From the NCBI GenBank assembly GCA_947184155.2, contig CAMXCT020001768.1, forward strand, positions 248,001-312,000: 64,000 nucleotides of DNA, written 5' to 3'. This document shows positions 10,545 through 21,568 of this stretch, one piece after another. The notes beneath the pieces were generated by a model. The model saw only the letters and a program-made list of their open reading frames with translations. It had not been told where the DNA came from and made no database searches. The DNA comes from Cladocopium goreaui (taxonomy: Eukaryota; Sar; Dinophyceae; Suessiales; Symbiodiniaceae). Within the stretch, counting starts at the first letter, position 1. Each line of letters starts with the position of its first letter. Both the position numbers and the translations under genes were made by a program.

Positions 10545-10860
10545 GCACAGGTAGAAACCATTTGCTAAATTCTAGAGACCATTTGCTAAATACTAGAAAC
10601 TATTTGCTAAATACTAGAAACTATTTGCTGCATACTGGAAACTATTTTGCTAAATACTGGAAACCATTTGCTAAATACTAGAAACCACTTGCTAAATACT
10701 AGAAACTATTTGCCAAATTCTGGAAACCATGTGCAAAAAACTAGAAACCATTTGCTAAATACTAGAAACCATCTGCTAAATAAGTAGGATATGTAGAAAC
10801 TTTTTTCAGGTAAAGTAGAGCATGTAGAAACCATTTGCTAAATCATGTTGATTTCCCAGA
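10545..10860 (+). repeat. Tandem array of TTGCTAAATACTAGAAACYA
   Basis: About twelve imperfect units of 19-22 bp (ACTAGAAACCATTTGCTAAAT). Confidence 0.9.
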
Positions 10861-11333
10861 AACCATTACTTGAATCAAAGGGGTAATATTTGCAAGTAAA
10901 AGTTGATATTGACCATGTTGTCAGGGCAAACCTGGTCAATCTTGGAACACGCATTTGCCAATGGTAGTTTGTGGTGAGAAAGAACTAATGTCTTTACCGC
11001 ACATGCCAGTTTAATAGTACTAGAGCCTCCTTCACCCATGGCTCACCACACTGAAACTGTTTACGCTTGAAACTTGAAACCATCTAGAATCCAATTGGGA
11101 GTACTATCGCGCCATACCAGTTGCAATGCTGTTTCAATCCAGGAAAGGGTGTGTCAAACAGCAACATAAACACATACCCTGTCCCAGCGCAGTTTTTGCC
11201 AAATGCACCATACAACGCCGCGAATAATTCCACACGCGATGCCCACAAGTTGTGGGATCAAAAAAAAATGCTCCCCAAACAAAACCATGTGGCTGATAGC
11301 CTTTGCGGGTGAGTTGGGGGATGGTGTTAGCAG

Positions 11334-11489
11334 GCCTTTGCCACATGGCATTTTAGACACCTCAGAGGATACCCAAGTCAGGGGTTTCCCGCAAAAGTCC
11401 GGACTGGTGTCTCTATTTGTCAAGGTCTGTCGCGGGAGCCCGGGGGGTCCGGTTTCGTCGGGAGCCTACCAGCTTAACCTTCCTAAGAG
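11334..11489 (+). CDS. Candidate exon 11 (unassigned, proline/glycine-rich end)
   Basis: A GC-rich block lies between a TTAGCAG acceptor and a strong donor (AAGAG|GTAAAT). The frame consistent with 9785 reads VRGFPQKSGLVSLFVK and later CRGSPGGPVSSGAYQLNLPK. Another frame is open nearly as far (AKVRTGVSICQGLSREPGG). No domain is recognised. It is followed immediately by the GAAACTATTTCTTAAAT array. Confidence 0.35.
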
Positions 11490-11494
11490 GTAAA

Positions 11495-11700
11495 TATGAA
11501 AGGAAACTATTTCTTAAATCCCAGAAACTATTTCTTAAATCCTGGAAACTATTTCTTAAATCCCAGAAACTATTTCTTAACTCCCAGAGATTATTTCTTA
11601 AATCCCAGAAACTATTTCTTAAATCCTGGAAACTATTTCTTAAATCCTGGAAACTATTTCTTAAATATTTCTTAAATCCTAGAAACTATTTCTTAATCTG
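11495..11700 (+). repeat. Tandem array of CCAGAAACTATTTCTTAAAT
   Basis: About ten units of 20 bp, related to the 10.5-kb array by the shared AGAAACTATTT core. Confidence 0.9.
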
Positions 11701-12065
11701 GGCCCCAAACCCAGAAACCATTTACAAAACCAGGATTGCTTTTACCAATCCCAACCATTGGACAAGGATAGCAGTCAATCACTTAAAGTCCAGAGATTGC
11801 CCCAGACAAGTGAGCCATGTTCTCACCGAGAGAGAGAGGCTGCCACGCAGGCACCCTTCATTCTGTTTCGATCTATGTTCATTCTGTTTCGTTCTATGTT
11901 CTTTGACTCCTCATCTCAGAATCAGTCACTGTTTCTTTCTTACTTTTCAGTCTGTAAGGAGTTTCAATATGTCATAATGTGTCTATATGTGTCTATATTT
12001 GTCAACTTAGGTTTTATTTATCTTTATTGGTATATTGTCTTGTTGATGATTTAAGGCACAGTAAG

Positions 12066-12330
12066 GGTATCACAGAAACCGTTTCAAACCGTTTCCCGCT
12101 ACTTGCTAGGTAATAGTCCGAAACCGTCCGAAACCGTTTCCTACTATCTGCTAATTCACCCTGGCAAAAACTGCAAATAGTTTCAAATAGTTTCAAATAG
12201 TTTCAAATAGTTTCTGAGAATGGCTAATTAGCAAATAGTCCGAAACCGTTTCAAACCGCTTCCCGCTACTTGCTAGGTAATAGTCCGAAACCGTTTCAAA
12301 CCGTTTCAAACCAATCCCTAGAAGGCGTAA
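12066..12330 (-). repeat. Array of CCGAAACCGTTTCAAA and GCTACTTGCTAGGTAATAGT units
   Basis: Mixed-unit array. CAAATAGTTT repeats are the complement of the AAACTATTTG core of the 10.5-kb array. Confidence 0.8.
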
Positions 12331-12409
12331 CTTGAATTACTTTTTTAGTGTTTTTATTAATGCATTTTTTGGGATATTTTTCAAAAGTTTCCAAAACTTT
12401 GATTTATTT

Positions 12410-12600
12410 AGGAAATAGTTTCTGCAAATTGGGTTGATTTAAGAAATAGTTTCTGTAAATTGGGTTGATTTAAGAAATAGTTTCTGTAAACTGGGTTTCT
12501 TTAAGAAATAGTTTCGAATAGTTTCCCACTTTAGGGTTGATTTAGGAAATAGTTTCTGTAAATTGGGTTTATTTAAGAAATAGTTTCTGGCCTCCACAGA
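12410..12600 (-). repeat. Reverse-oriented TTAAGAAATAGTTTCTGTAAA array
   Basis: The unit is the complement of the 11.5-kb array unit, so the two blocks form a large imperfect inverted repeat about 1 kb across. Confidence 0.85.
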
Positions 12601-12842
12601 CAAAGAGGCCAAGGCACTCCCCAAATCCTGAGGATATAACTTCCATATAACTACACGGTTTATGGTAGACAAGTCTAAATAATCGGGGGATGCTGCATTT
12701 TTTTCCCTTAAATTAACCCATTGATCATCAAACTCCATCATTTCTGGATCGCACCCCCCATTTGTTGTTGGGTCACTCCTATGTGTTGGTCAGATCAATT
12801 TTTTGTTGCGCAAATCCCAATTCTTTCTCTGTCTAGCCTCTA

Positions 12843-13024
12843 GAGTAAACATACAGTTTGCGAACTTGAACATGGCCTAGTCGAAACAGTGGATTTACCA
12901 TGATTTACCCATTAATAGCATGGTGGATCTTTCCAGTTCGTTATGTTAGTTAATCACCATTTTTCATGGGAAAATGCACTATAAATCACCATTTTCCATA
13001 GTTTTTTGTATGTTTACCAGAGGG
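12843..13024. mobile_element. Family A composite, eroded left end
   Basis: AGTTTGCGAACTTGAACATGGCC..TTCCAGTTCG is an inner inverted repeat, followed by a second interior and a right end TTTACCAGAGGG. Probably two overlapping copies. Confidence 0.6.
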
Positions 13025-13380
13025 TGTATAATCCCAATTCTTTCTTGGTCAAATTTCCATTTCTCGGGTCAGCTCCTACTTTTCGAAAAGGTCAAATCCC
13101 ACCAACGTTTCTTGCGCAAATCCCAGTTTTGTGGTGAAATTCCAATTTCCAATAACTGGGTTTGATCCACTCCTATTTTTTCTTGTTCAAATTCCAATTT
13201 TAACCGTTCAAATAGGACAAACAGGTAAGAAATTCATGTTGCTCAAAATCCAATAGTCCATTAATCTTCCAAATTATCAATGGATTATTGATTGATCAAT
13301 GGATTATCAATGGATCATCGGTTTATTTCATTTCGGAACGGCTGGACCTGGACCGCTGCCGCGTCCACGTATTTTTCGAG

Positions 13381-13463
13381 GCTGCCATTCTGATTTTGGA
13401 GGGCGAGATTTCCGTCCTGGATCCTCAAGGTCGCGATTCTGAACGGCTGGGACGTTGCCCAAG
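13381..13463 (+). CDS. CNBD module 3, candidate exon 12 (beta roll)
   Basis: Eighty-three nt after TTTTTCGAG read AAILILEGEISVLDPQGRDS and then ERLGRCP, a CNBD strand-turn-strand (I-L-E-G-E-I-S-V-L). GC-rich sequence upstream (RLDLDRCRVHV in frame, about 13338-13370) may belong to the same exon, with the acceptor further upstream. The donor is GT (CAAG|GTTCTT). A family C element begins only 7 bp inside the following intron (13471). Confidence 0.6.
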
Positions 13464-13470
13464 GTTCTTA

Positions 13471-13606
13471 CAAAGTGGGGCCCCCTAGTTCGATAGCTAA
13501 GTTGGGGTTCACATAACTCCAATGTCACGAACTGGTTTATGGTACCTATAACGAACTAGTATTCATGGGGTTTATAAACCATCTTGTAACTGGGGGGCCC
13601 CACCTT
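13471..13606. mobile_element. Family C element next to a splice donor
   Basis: TA-flanked (CAAAGTGGGGCC..GGCCCCACCTTG). It begins 7 bp into the intron after exon 12. Confidence 0.85.
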
Positions 13607-14456
13607 GTAGACCCTCAAAAACAATGGTCTAAAAAAGAACCTGAATAGGTCAAACATGTTTAGACCATTTAGATATGTTTAGTGTCTTTTTAGGATTTCA
13701 ATGGTCTAAACATATCTAAACATATCTAAACATGTAATCTCGGAAAAATGATGATGATCTAGTATAATTTTAGGGATTCCCTATTTTTAGACAACCTCAT
13801 TTAGATGTGGTGATTTTTTGACATTTCATCGGAATAAAGGTGGAAACAAAATACATTCGTTTTCGGAACCAGACTCAAAATCACTCAAATAGAACCATGC
13901 AGAAAGCATGTTTGCTGTAAGCCATGTGTTCCCAAGACTAGAAACCACCCATCTTTCATGAATATTAAATATATGGAAACACCATCCGGAAATTGCCGAT
14001 TTAAATCGGCACACACGCAGACCCTGACGTGGAAATCGGTTGACTAAAACAGGCAAGTCATGTGAATCATTGTGGAATGGGCTGATCAGGTTGGATACTG
14101 TCCGAAACCGCCAGGATTCTGTAACTCCCAAAATATGGTTCTTCAACATTATACCAGAATAAACAAGATACATGCAGAAGCACCAACACTAAGGCCGTTT
14201 GATTTCTAGAGTAATGAGAAACCTGACCATCGATCATGTGTTTCTTTTGAAAACTGAGGCTCTAAGGCTCAGAAAGGCCTTAACCCTATGGAAAACTCTT
14301 CGCTCTCAATTTATTTCGGTAAATGGATGACTTATAATTCCAGTCATATACGTTCATGACATTTCAACATGTTTAACCATTACAAACCATAGTTCGTTTA
14401 ATCATATAGATCAACCACTATTAGCTTTGTTTTAGTTTGTTTTAACCACCATCCAG

Positions 14457-14529
14457 TGTGGATGACTGGGTGATGCTGCCAGGTCGAGAATTGGCGGTTT
14501 TAACTGCTGGATGTTGCTGGAACGAGAGA
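14457..14529 (+). CDS. CNBD module 3, candidate exon 13 (cassette entry)
   Basis: Seventy-three nt after CATCCAG start with the base that completes the AG left at 13463 and read VDDWVMLPGRELAVLTAGCC then WNER, before a GT donor (GTAGGG). The G-R-E-L-A-V-L and final N-E-R align with the G-E-x-A-x-L ... R of the phosphate-binding cassette. G-R-E replaces the usual F-G-E. Confidence 0.6.
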
Positions 14530-14701
14530 GTAGGGGATGCTCAGAACGGCCAGCTGCGACTGCAATAGCTGTTTTGGGCGGTGGATTATGAAGGGAAACC
14601 AGGCGATGTTCCATATTCATCCAGAAAATGTTTCTATTGTTTTACTATATCATATGAATTATATATGATCATATGATTCCATATCCATATGATCATATAT
14701 A

Positions 14702-14840
14702 CAATGTGAGGCCCCCGTTAGATATCTAAGTTGGTGAACATAACTCCAATGTCACTATGGTTTATGGTACGCAAATAACGAACTAGTTACTGGGTTTTTT
14801 GTTCGCCAACGTTCACATCACAACGGGTGGCCTCACATTG
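14702..14840. mobile_element. Family C' element (CAATGTGAGG type)
   Basis: TA-flanked. Arms CAATGTGAGGCCCCCGTTAG and the complement ending GGCCTCACATTG. The interior is shared with family C (TTTATGGTACGCAAATAACG). Confidence 0.85.
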
Positions 14841-15016
14841 TATATATATTTATATACAATATATGTCAATATATTATAATATAGCATAATGTATAGTATA
14901 AATACACTTATATAATTATATATATATATATTTATATATTTATTAGTATTATTATCACTAAAGGCATAGAATCTCCACCTATTTCTTCTTCCTCACATAT
15001 CAATGTCCATGCCGAG

Positions 15017-15086
15017 ATCCTGGCTGGAGCTCGCGCCGAGCAGACAGAAAGGCTGCTGCCCATCACCAACTGTGAGGCGGTCAGCG
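15017..15086 (+). CDS. CNBD module 3, candidate exon 14
   Basis: Seventy nt in phase 0 read ILAGARAEQTERLLPITNCE and then AVS, with a GT donor (GTGCGT). The phase agrees with both neighbours. Another open frame contains RRSAVRFQSST, which also looks CNBD-like, so the frame is not certain. The acceptor (GCCGAG) has a weak pyrimidine tract. Confidence 0.45.
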
Positions 15087-15346
15087 GTGCGTTTCCAGTC
15101 TTCGACGGTGGATGAGAGCGATATTTTGATGGTAAACATAGAAAAACCATAGGAAAACCATAGGAAAACCATGGGGAAATATATGAAAAATGGTGTTTTA
15201 ATGGGATATATGATATTATATGATGGTGATTCAATGGGATTTAATGGAGGTTTACTAGAATTTCCCAAATGATTGGTATATTTCATCGAAATTCCTATTA
15301 AAATGGGAACATCATAGGTGATGTATACCCTCTGGTAATCTATATA

Positions 15347-15456
15347 CCCTCTGGTAAACCAACAGTTTGCTATTGAAAATGGCCATAGAAATAGTGGATT
15401 TTCCCATTGATAGCATGGTGGATCTTTCCATTGTTTTTTGTATGTTTACCAGAGGG
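15347..15456. mobile_element. Family A element
   Basis: Complete copy of 110 bp with TA flanks. A second left end (TACCCTCTGGTAATC) lies 20 bp upstream at 15325. Confidence 0.85.
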
Positions 15457-16028
15457 TACATGTTTTTTTACCACCCTTTAAAATGGAAAAAGACATGGGC
15501 ATGGTTTGAATTGCTTTACTATAGATGCGGAAAATCCATGGGGAAACCCGTTCGGAAAGTGACACATAATGGTGGGTAAACTCTACATTAGCAGAATCCA
15601 CCATGCGTGATCACACATCGATCATAAAATCGCACTTTTTGTTGCTCAAATGGGTTTCTAAGCCCAAACAACATGTATTTAACCAACAAACATTGAGATT
15701 TATCATGATACCTTAGTTGGTTGAATTACCTATTGGTAGGCTACTTGGTGGTTTATCCTACTTCGTAAGTGGATTAGTTCGCCTCTAAAGTGGGGTTTGT
15801 CCACTTAAAACTACCTCGGATGCTTCCCGTTGGGAAAGGATCCAGTTTCCTGCTGGCTTTCCTACGCATGTGGTGGAGCCAATAAGGAACAATCCCCGGG
15901 GGTTCTGGATGGCGGTATAGCCTCATGTAAAATGACCACCAAATGGCTGATATGGCGATGTTGAAAAATGGCGTTCTCCCAGTTGCTGGATTTACTTGGA
16001 GGATCAACCAACTTATCGTCACTGATTA

Positions 16029-16139
16029 CCCTCTGGTAATTTGTTACAGTTTGCTATTGAATATGGGCCATAGAAATAGTTGATTTACCTATATTAAAGA
16101 TGGTGATTTTCTATAGCAGACTGTTGGTATACCAGAGGC
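16029..16139. mobile_element. Family A element
   Basis: TA-flanked. The right end is mutated at the last base (CCAGAGGC). Confidence 0.8.
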
Positions 16140-16253
16140 TAGTATACAATTGTGGTACCCAATAGAAGGGATAGGCCCTGCATCAGGGACTGAAGTAGGC
16201 TTATTCACCACAAAAAAAGACGGGATGATCCTCCAAGTAACCCTCCATTCCAT

Positions 16254-16378
16254 CTGGGTAAATTACAACGACCTCACTGTTCTCCCTCACTGGAATCATG
16301 GTTAGTAAGGGAAATCATCCCCAAATGGCCTTAATTCAGGTTAGTGAAATACTATAATTTACCCAGATTCCATTCCTC
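16254..16378. mobile_element. Family F element
   Basis: TCTGGGTAAATTACAACGAC / TATAATTTACCCAGA inverted ends with GGGAAATCATCCCC inside. Confidence 0.75.
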
Positions 16379-16638
16379 TAATATTAGGATTGGATCTAGA
16401 AGGGCTCCCATCATGGCCATTTGAGGCTGCACGACTCACCAGGGCCAAATGGGGGCCATGAATTTTTGGTACAGTGACACGTCACTTCTAAGTGGCTTAT
16501 ACGGTATTACACAGTAGTATACACATATAAAGATCGTATAACATAGTTGTAGGGATGATATCCCAACTTATGTAGGTTATTACCAAAGGTATACCTCAGT
16601 TATACCCAGAAAAAAAATCCAGGGCCTGCACCCCCAAG

Positions 16639-16766
16639 TCGCGTGCGCCTTCTGTGCGTGCCAGGTGCGCATCGTGAACCGCGAGACCTGGGGGAAAGTC
16701 ATGGCCGAGTTCCCCAGCGATCTGGGCAAAGTGCGGGCTGCGATCCTGCGCTACATGGGAGAGCAG
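16639..16766 (+). CDS. CNBD module 3, candidate exon 15 (C-terminal strand and helices)
   Basis: One hundred twenty-eight nt of GC-rich sequence read VACAFCACQVRIVNRETWGK then VMAEFPSDLGKVRAAILRYM, a very typical CNBD ending (c-x-V-x-x-V-x-R-x-x-W-x-x-V-x-x-x-F-P). The acceptor is CCCAAG and the donor GT (GAGCAG|GTGCCG). It joins in phase to 15086. A roughly 8-kb intron with decayed coding and a satellite follows. Confidence 0.7.
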
Positions 16767-17061
16767 GTGCCGGTTGATGGGGGGTGGGATGGGGGTGGAG
16801 GTTGTTGGAGGTGGAAATGATATGGAACATGCTGGAAAATTCTGGGAGATGCATGGAGATGAAGAGAATTTCCTGGAAAGTGGTGAACATCATTAGTTGA
16901 CTGGCGTAAACATCCTATTCATAGGCCAATCACGGTTGCACAATTACACATCCAAGCAAGTAAAGAAAGGGGAGGGCCTTGCAGCAAGGGTTTTGAGAAG
17001 TGGGACATCTATTACGGGGTCAGTGAGGTTGAGGTCAATTGCTGTCAGGATGTTTTGACAA

Positions 17062-17390
17062 TGCTGAGGGGCATTATACTGGCTCAAGATCCAAGAAACT
17101 CCGAGAAACTCTTGGCTTCATAGTGGTCAGATGGCTCTTCAGAAAGACCATGAATCTCTTTCAGTGGGCCATGCGCGGGACCTGCGGCCGAAGGTTGAAG
17201 CTGTGCCTTCACCAGCACCAGTTTTCCAGGTACTTGCAGCCATAGACCAGAAGACAGATTCCAATGGGCGAAATCTGCATTGAACAAGCTGCGGCCGGGA
17301 TGGGAAAGCAACATCTTCAATGATGTGGCATTGGCATGAAGCAGAGTCGAAGGTGCGCATTTGGATCGAGGGCAACGTGTTCCTTGGATT
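17062..17390 (+). pseudogene. Decayed coding segment of unknown identity
   Basis: Three consecutive plus-strand stretches in different frames look protein-like: one containing WLHSGQMALQKDHESLSVGH and later PAPVFQVLAAIDQKTDS, then NKLRPGWESNIFNDVALA, then ESKVRIWIEGNVFLGFSGW. The frame changes without good splice signals, which suggests a broken gene or retrocopy lying inside the large intron between 16766 and 24821. I do not recognise the family. Confidence 0.3.
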
Positions 17391-17547
17391 TTCTGGGTGG
17401 ATTATTGCTTTTTTTTAAATAAAAAAATGGTAGACATCCATCAGAAATGGGGAATCTCAAATGTGGAATAGAACATCACATTTTTCCAGTAGATTGATCA
17501 ACTATCAACAACTTGTCAAATGAAAAACGCAATAATAATAATAATAC

Positions 17548-17656
17548 CTGGTTTGTGGTTTGGAACATGAATTTTATGACTTTCCATTCAGTTGGGAATA
17601 ATGATCCCAACTGACGAAGTCATATTTTTCGGAGGGGTAGGTATACCACCAACCAG
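17548..17656. mobile_element. Family B element
   Basis: Left CTGGTTTGTGG, right ACCACCAACCAG. It lies inside the decayed coding region between its two parts. The flanks ATAC/ATAA match imperfectly. Confidence 0.8.
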
Positions 17657-17689
17657 ATAATCATAGCAGTTGCAGCAGAATTGGCTGTT

Positions 17690-18489
17690 CTTTGCCACCT
17701 TTGACGCAAATCCCAGGTTGCCTGTTTGATTTTTTCAGGAGGGCCGGGCTGCAAAACAGCCCATTAGCCAAGGCATTAGCCAAGTCCTTTGGCATTCCAT
17801 GTGTCTTGGCAAATCCGGGCAATGCCACATTTGTGACCAGTGAAGAACACACACAACTACCCTCCGGTAAACTAACATAGCTATTGACAATGGCCATTGA
17901 AATAGTGGATTTATCCATAAAAAATGGTGGATCTTTCCATAGTTTTTTGTATGTTTACCAGGCCGGGTATTAGCGCTTTTGGTGATCGAATACTGCTTGA
18001 AGAGAAAGTCCGCAATGATCCTGTTGGATGAGATGGCCTTTTATGCAAAGGATGAAGGATTTGCTTCACCGGGTTCGATTGTAGCGGAGGAACATGCTAC
18101 CCTATACCCCAAAAAAACACTACAGGAAGCAGTCAACTGGTTTCCGAATTGAACAGTGTCGTGCCTTTTGGGATCGAAATGCCCTGTGTCTCAGTGAAAA
18201 GGATCGAGAGGTTTTGGCTAAACATTCCACAGGCCTCTCACCACGTGATTTGCAGCTCTCTTTGCAAAGAGTGCTCCTTGCAACGTGTTGGAAAGCCAGG
18301 GTAGAGGACAAGACTCCAGAGACAATGTCTTTTCCAACCTTGGATGACTTCATGGCTTTCATCAAGCCAGCGGAACAAGTGATTGTGGACATGGAGTTGC
18401 ACGAGGCTCCATTTCCAGTGCCGCATCTCGTCTCGCAGCGGAACATCTCGGAGAAAATCAAGCTGCCAGGCACTGCTAGGTTTCGTTGA
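17690..18489 (+). pseudogene. Decayed intron-poor coding segment interrupted by a family A element
   Basis: The frame runs through FDFFRRAGLQNSPLAKALA and FVTSEEHTQ, is interrupted by the element at 17860-17967, and continues in the same frame as LLALLVIEYCLKRKSAMILL and on to TLQEAVNWF. A shift near a homopolymer (18106-18117) moves it to a 131-codon frame beginning about 18094, containing FWDRNALCLSEKDREVLAKH and ending at a stop at 18487-18489. Composition is protein-like over about 260 codons in total. No known domain is recognised. It may be a retrocopied or transposon-encoded gene, now broken. Confidence 0.4.
17860..17967. mobile_element. Family A element inside an open frame (short left, long right end)
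   Basis: The termini are CCCTCCGG and CCAGGCCGGG, with TA at 17858-17859 and 17968-17969. It interrupts ...EEHTQ-L|LALLVIEY. Precise loss of the element and one TA restores the frame. Splicing at its internal GTAAAC and TTTACCAG also keeps the frame while adding 15 nt. Confidence 0.85.
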
Positions 18490-18508
18490 CGTCCACTGAT
18501 TTGATATA

Positions 18509-18629
18509 CCCGCTGGTGAACGAACATATAGCTATAGAAAATCATAGAAAATCACCGTCTTTAATAGGTAAATCAACCATTTCTAGGGGCCATCTTCAGT
18601 AGCAAAGTGTAAGAAATTACCAGGCCGGG
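18509..18629. mobile_element. Family A element (short left, long right end)
   Basis: TA flanks, left end CCCGCTGGTGAAC, right end TTACCAGGCCGGG. It stands 19 bp after the stop of the decayed coding segment. Confidence 0.75.
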
Positions 18630-18807
18630 TACTCACTACACATCCAGATCACGACACCATGTGGGCGACCAAAAATCTTCTCCAGCCGGAATCGGCGTTT
18701 CCCGAGCCCGGAATGCCCGGAATGCCTGGAATCCCAGGCAGAGAAGCGCTTGGGCTACGAGTCTGGAAGCCAGCAATGGATCTTTTCTGGGTCGAGAGTT
18801 GACCCAG

Positions 18808-18927
18808 TGATGTTAGTTGGTTTAGATTCGTTATAAGCCCCAGTAACTAGTTCGTTATAAGTACCATAAACCATAGTTATTGGAATTATGTTCACCAACT
18901 TAGATATCGAACGGGGGCCTCACATTG
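18808..18927. mobile_element. Family C' element, left end lost
   Basis: Interior and right end (GGGGGCCTCACATTG-TA) are intact. Confidence 0.7.
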
Positions 18928-18986
18928 TATGAATTATGCAACTGGAACGACTGGGTTGACATGCTACACTTATGTAACTTGATATA

Positions 18987-19111
18987 CCCTCTGGTAATTT
19001 TTCACATATGGAAAGATCCACCATAATTGTAAATATTCGTAAGAGGTGAATCAACTATTTCTATATATGGGCCATGGCTACCAGTTCGCAAACTCTTAGT
19101 TTACCAGAGGG
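18987..19111. mobile_element. Family A element
   Basis: TA-flanked and complete, with a degenerate interior. It directly precedes the 153-codon open frame. Confidence 0.8.
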
Positions 19112-19114
19112 TAT

Positions 19115-19576
19115 ATGGGATACCTTAAAGGGATCAGCCGATTGGTGGACTCACCATTCCCTACAAAAAATCACCACGATCTCTGGCATGATCCTCCAGG
19201 TTCAATAGCTACGATACCATGGGGGAAGGACATCGATTTAGAAGTTACTGAACGCACGGAAGGGTACCAGAGTTTTGACCTCTTAGACCCAAATCAAGAT
19301 CGAACGAACACATTTTTCAGCATGTTTCTTGGCCATTCTTGGCCCTCATTCACTATCCGCTGGCATCACGCATGGGGGGACAAGCCAATCTTTGTGTCTG
19401 ACAATGGCAGATCAATCGGTGATGGAGAGGGACGATATTGTGTGATTCAGATTTGCTTCATCTCACTCCATGATGATCAAGGCTTCATTTCGAACTTATC
19501 TCTCAGATACCCAATGGCTTCGCCATGTTTCGCTCATGCTTTTGCAGCTTTATATTTTTTTTGGGAAGAATATTAA
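19115..19576 (+). pseudogene. Possible coding remnant, unidentified
   Basis: A 153-codon open frame begins directly beyond a family A element (ends 19111) and ends at TAA before a poly-C/T tract. The central part (HHAWGDKPIFVSDNGRSIGD) looks protein-like and the last third is low-quality hydrophobic sequence. It may belong with the decayed segment at 17.7-18.5 kb. No domain is recognised and the start codon is only the first ATG in frame. Confidence 0.25.
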
Positions 19577-19684
19577 TGTTTGCATCTGATTAGTGTGAGG
19601 GCCCCCCCCCCCTAAACAATTTGAGGATACTCTATAACTCGCACTTTTTTTTGCCCCCCCCTCAACATTTTTTTGGTCAATCAA

Positions 19685-19950
19685 CTTAAGAAAGGATTTC
19701 AATTTACTTTCAATTGATTTCAATTTACTTTTAATTAATTAATTTACTTTCAATTGATTTCAATTTACTTTTAATTTACTTTCAATTGATTTCAATTTAC
19801 TTTCAATTTACTTTCAATTTACTTTTAATTTACTTTCAATTGATTTCAATTTACTTTCAATTGATTTCAATTTACTTTTAATTTACTCTTAATTTACTTT
19901 CAATTTACTTTCAATTGATTTCAATTTACTTTTAATTTACTTTCATTTTT
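19685..19950 (+). repeat. Array of ATTTACTTTYAATTGATTTCA
   Basis: Short units of TTTCAATTTAC, TTTTAATTTAC and TTTCAATTGAT, leading directly into the 245-bp satellite. Confidence 0.9.
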
Positions 19951-19954
19951 TTTT

Positions 19955-21568
19955 TCACTCCCAAAAGTTGGTGCTCACAATAGAGTACCATCCAAACAAT
20001 TATATTATTGAGTAACTGAGCCACTCATGAGGTACACCCTTGAAAAATTGTCTGGATGCTGTTTTTTAATAAGGGTTTAATAAGGCATCTAATTATTTGG
20101 GAAACCTTGCATTTTAAAGTTTTATCACAACTATGGCTTTCTAAAGTGAAAGGACCAGCTTTACCCAAAGAAAGGTGGAGAAAGGGTTTCGTTTTTTTTT
20201 CACTCCAAAAAGTTGGTGCTCACAATAGAGTACCATCCAAACAATTATATTATTCAGTAACTGAGCCACTCATGAGGTACCCCTTTGAAAAATTGTCTGC
20301 ATGCTGTTTTTTAATAAGGGTTTAATAAGGCATCTAATTATTTGGAAAGCCTTGCATTTTAAAGTTTTAACACAACTATGGCTTTCTAAAGTAAAGGGAC
20401 CAGCTTTACCCAAAGAAAGGTGGAGAAAGGGTTTAGCTTTTTTTTTCACTCCCAAAAGTTGGTGCTCACAATAGAGTACCATCCAAATTATTATACTATT
20501 CAGTAACTGAGCCAGTCATGAGGTACACCCTTGAAAAATTGTCTGGGTACTGTTTTTTAATAAGGGTTTAATAAGGCATCTAATTATTTGGGAAACCTTG
20601 CATTTTAAAGTTTTATCACAACTATGGCTTTCTAAAGTGAAAGGACCAGCTTTACCCAAAGAAAGGTGGAGAAAGGGTTTCGTTTTTTTTTTTTCACTCC
20701 AAAAAGTTGGTGCTCACAATAGAGTACCATCCAAACAATTATATTATTCAGTAACTGAGCCACTCATGAGGTACCCCTTTGAAAAATTGTCTGGATGCTG
20801 TTTTTTAATAAGGGTTTAATAAGGCATCTAATTATTTGGAAAGCCTTGCATTTTAAAGTTTTAACACAAATATGGCTTTCTAAAGTAAAGGGACCAGCTT
20901 TACCCAAAGAAAGGTGGAGAAAGGGTTTTGCTTTTTTTTTTCACTCCCAAAAGTTGGTGCTCACAATAGAGTACCATCCAAACAATTATATTATTGAGTA
21001 ACTGAGCCACTCATGAGGTATCCCCTTGAAAAATTGTCTGGGTACTGTTTTTTAATAAGGGTTTAATAAGGCATCTAATTATTTGGAAAACCTTGCATTT
21101 TAAAGTTTTATCACAACTATGGCTTTCTAAAGTGAAAGGACCAGCTTTACCCAAAGAAAGGTGGAGAAAGGGTTTCGTTTTTTTTTCACTCCAAAAAGTT
21201 GGTGCTCACAATAGAGTACCATCCAAACAATTATATTATTCAGTAACTGAGCCACTCATGAGGTACCCCTTTGAAAAATTGTCTGCATGCTGTTTTTTAA
21301 TAAGGGTTTAATAAGGCATCTAATTATTTGGAAAGCCTTGCATTTTAAAGTTTTAACACAACTATGGCTTTCTACAGTAAAGGGGCCAGCTTTACCCAAA
21401 GAAAGGTGGAGAAAGGGTTTCGTTTTTTTTCACTCCCAAAAGTTGGTGCTCACAATAGAGTACCATCCAAACAATTATATTATTGAGTAACTGAGCCACT
21501 CATGAGGTACCCCCTTGAAAAATTGTCTGCATGCTGTTTTTTAAGAAGGGTTTAATAAGGCATTTAAA
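19955..21568 (+). repeat. Satellite, seven copies of about 245 bp in a dimer pattern
   Basis: AGTTGGTGCTCACAATAGAG recurs at about 19966, 20211, 20457, 20705, 20952, 21197 and 21441. Alternate copies share CTCCAAAAAGTTGG or CTCCCAAAAGTTGG and matching ATGAGGTAC variants, implying a 490-bp higher-order unit. A decayed remnant continues to about 21780. Confidence 0.95.

Noticed and set aside
11417..11977. 186-codon open frame rich in LFLKSQKLFLKS
   Set aside because: It is the translation of the CCAGAAACTATTTCTTAAAT tandem array. The periodicity is DNA-level and not a protein repeat.
20056..21490. Several similar 67-89 codon open frames
   Set aside because: They are copies of the same frame in the 245-bp satellite.
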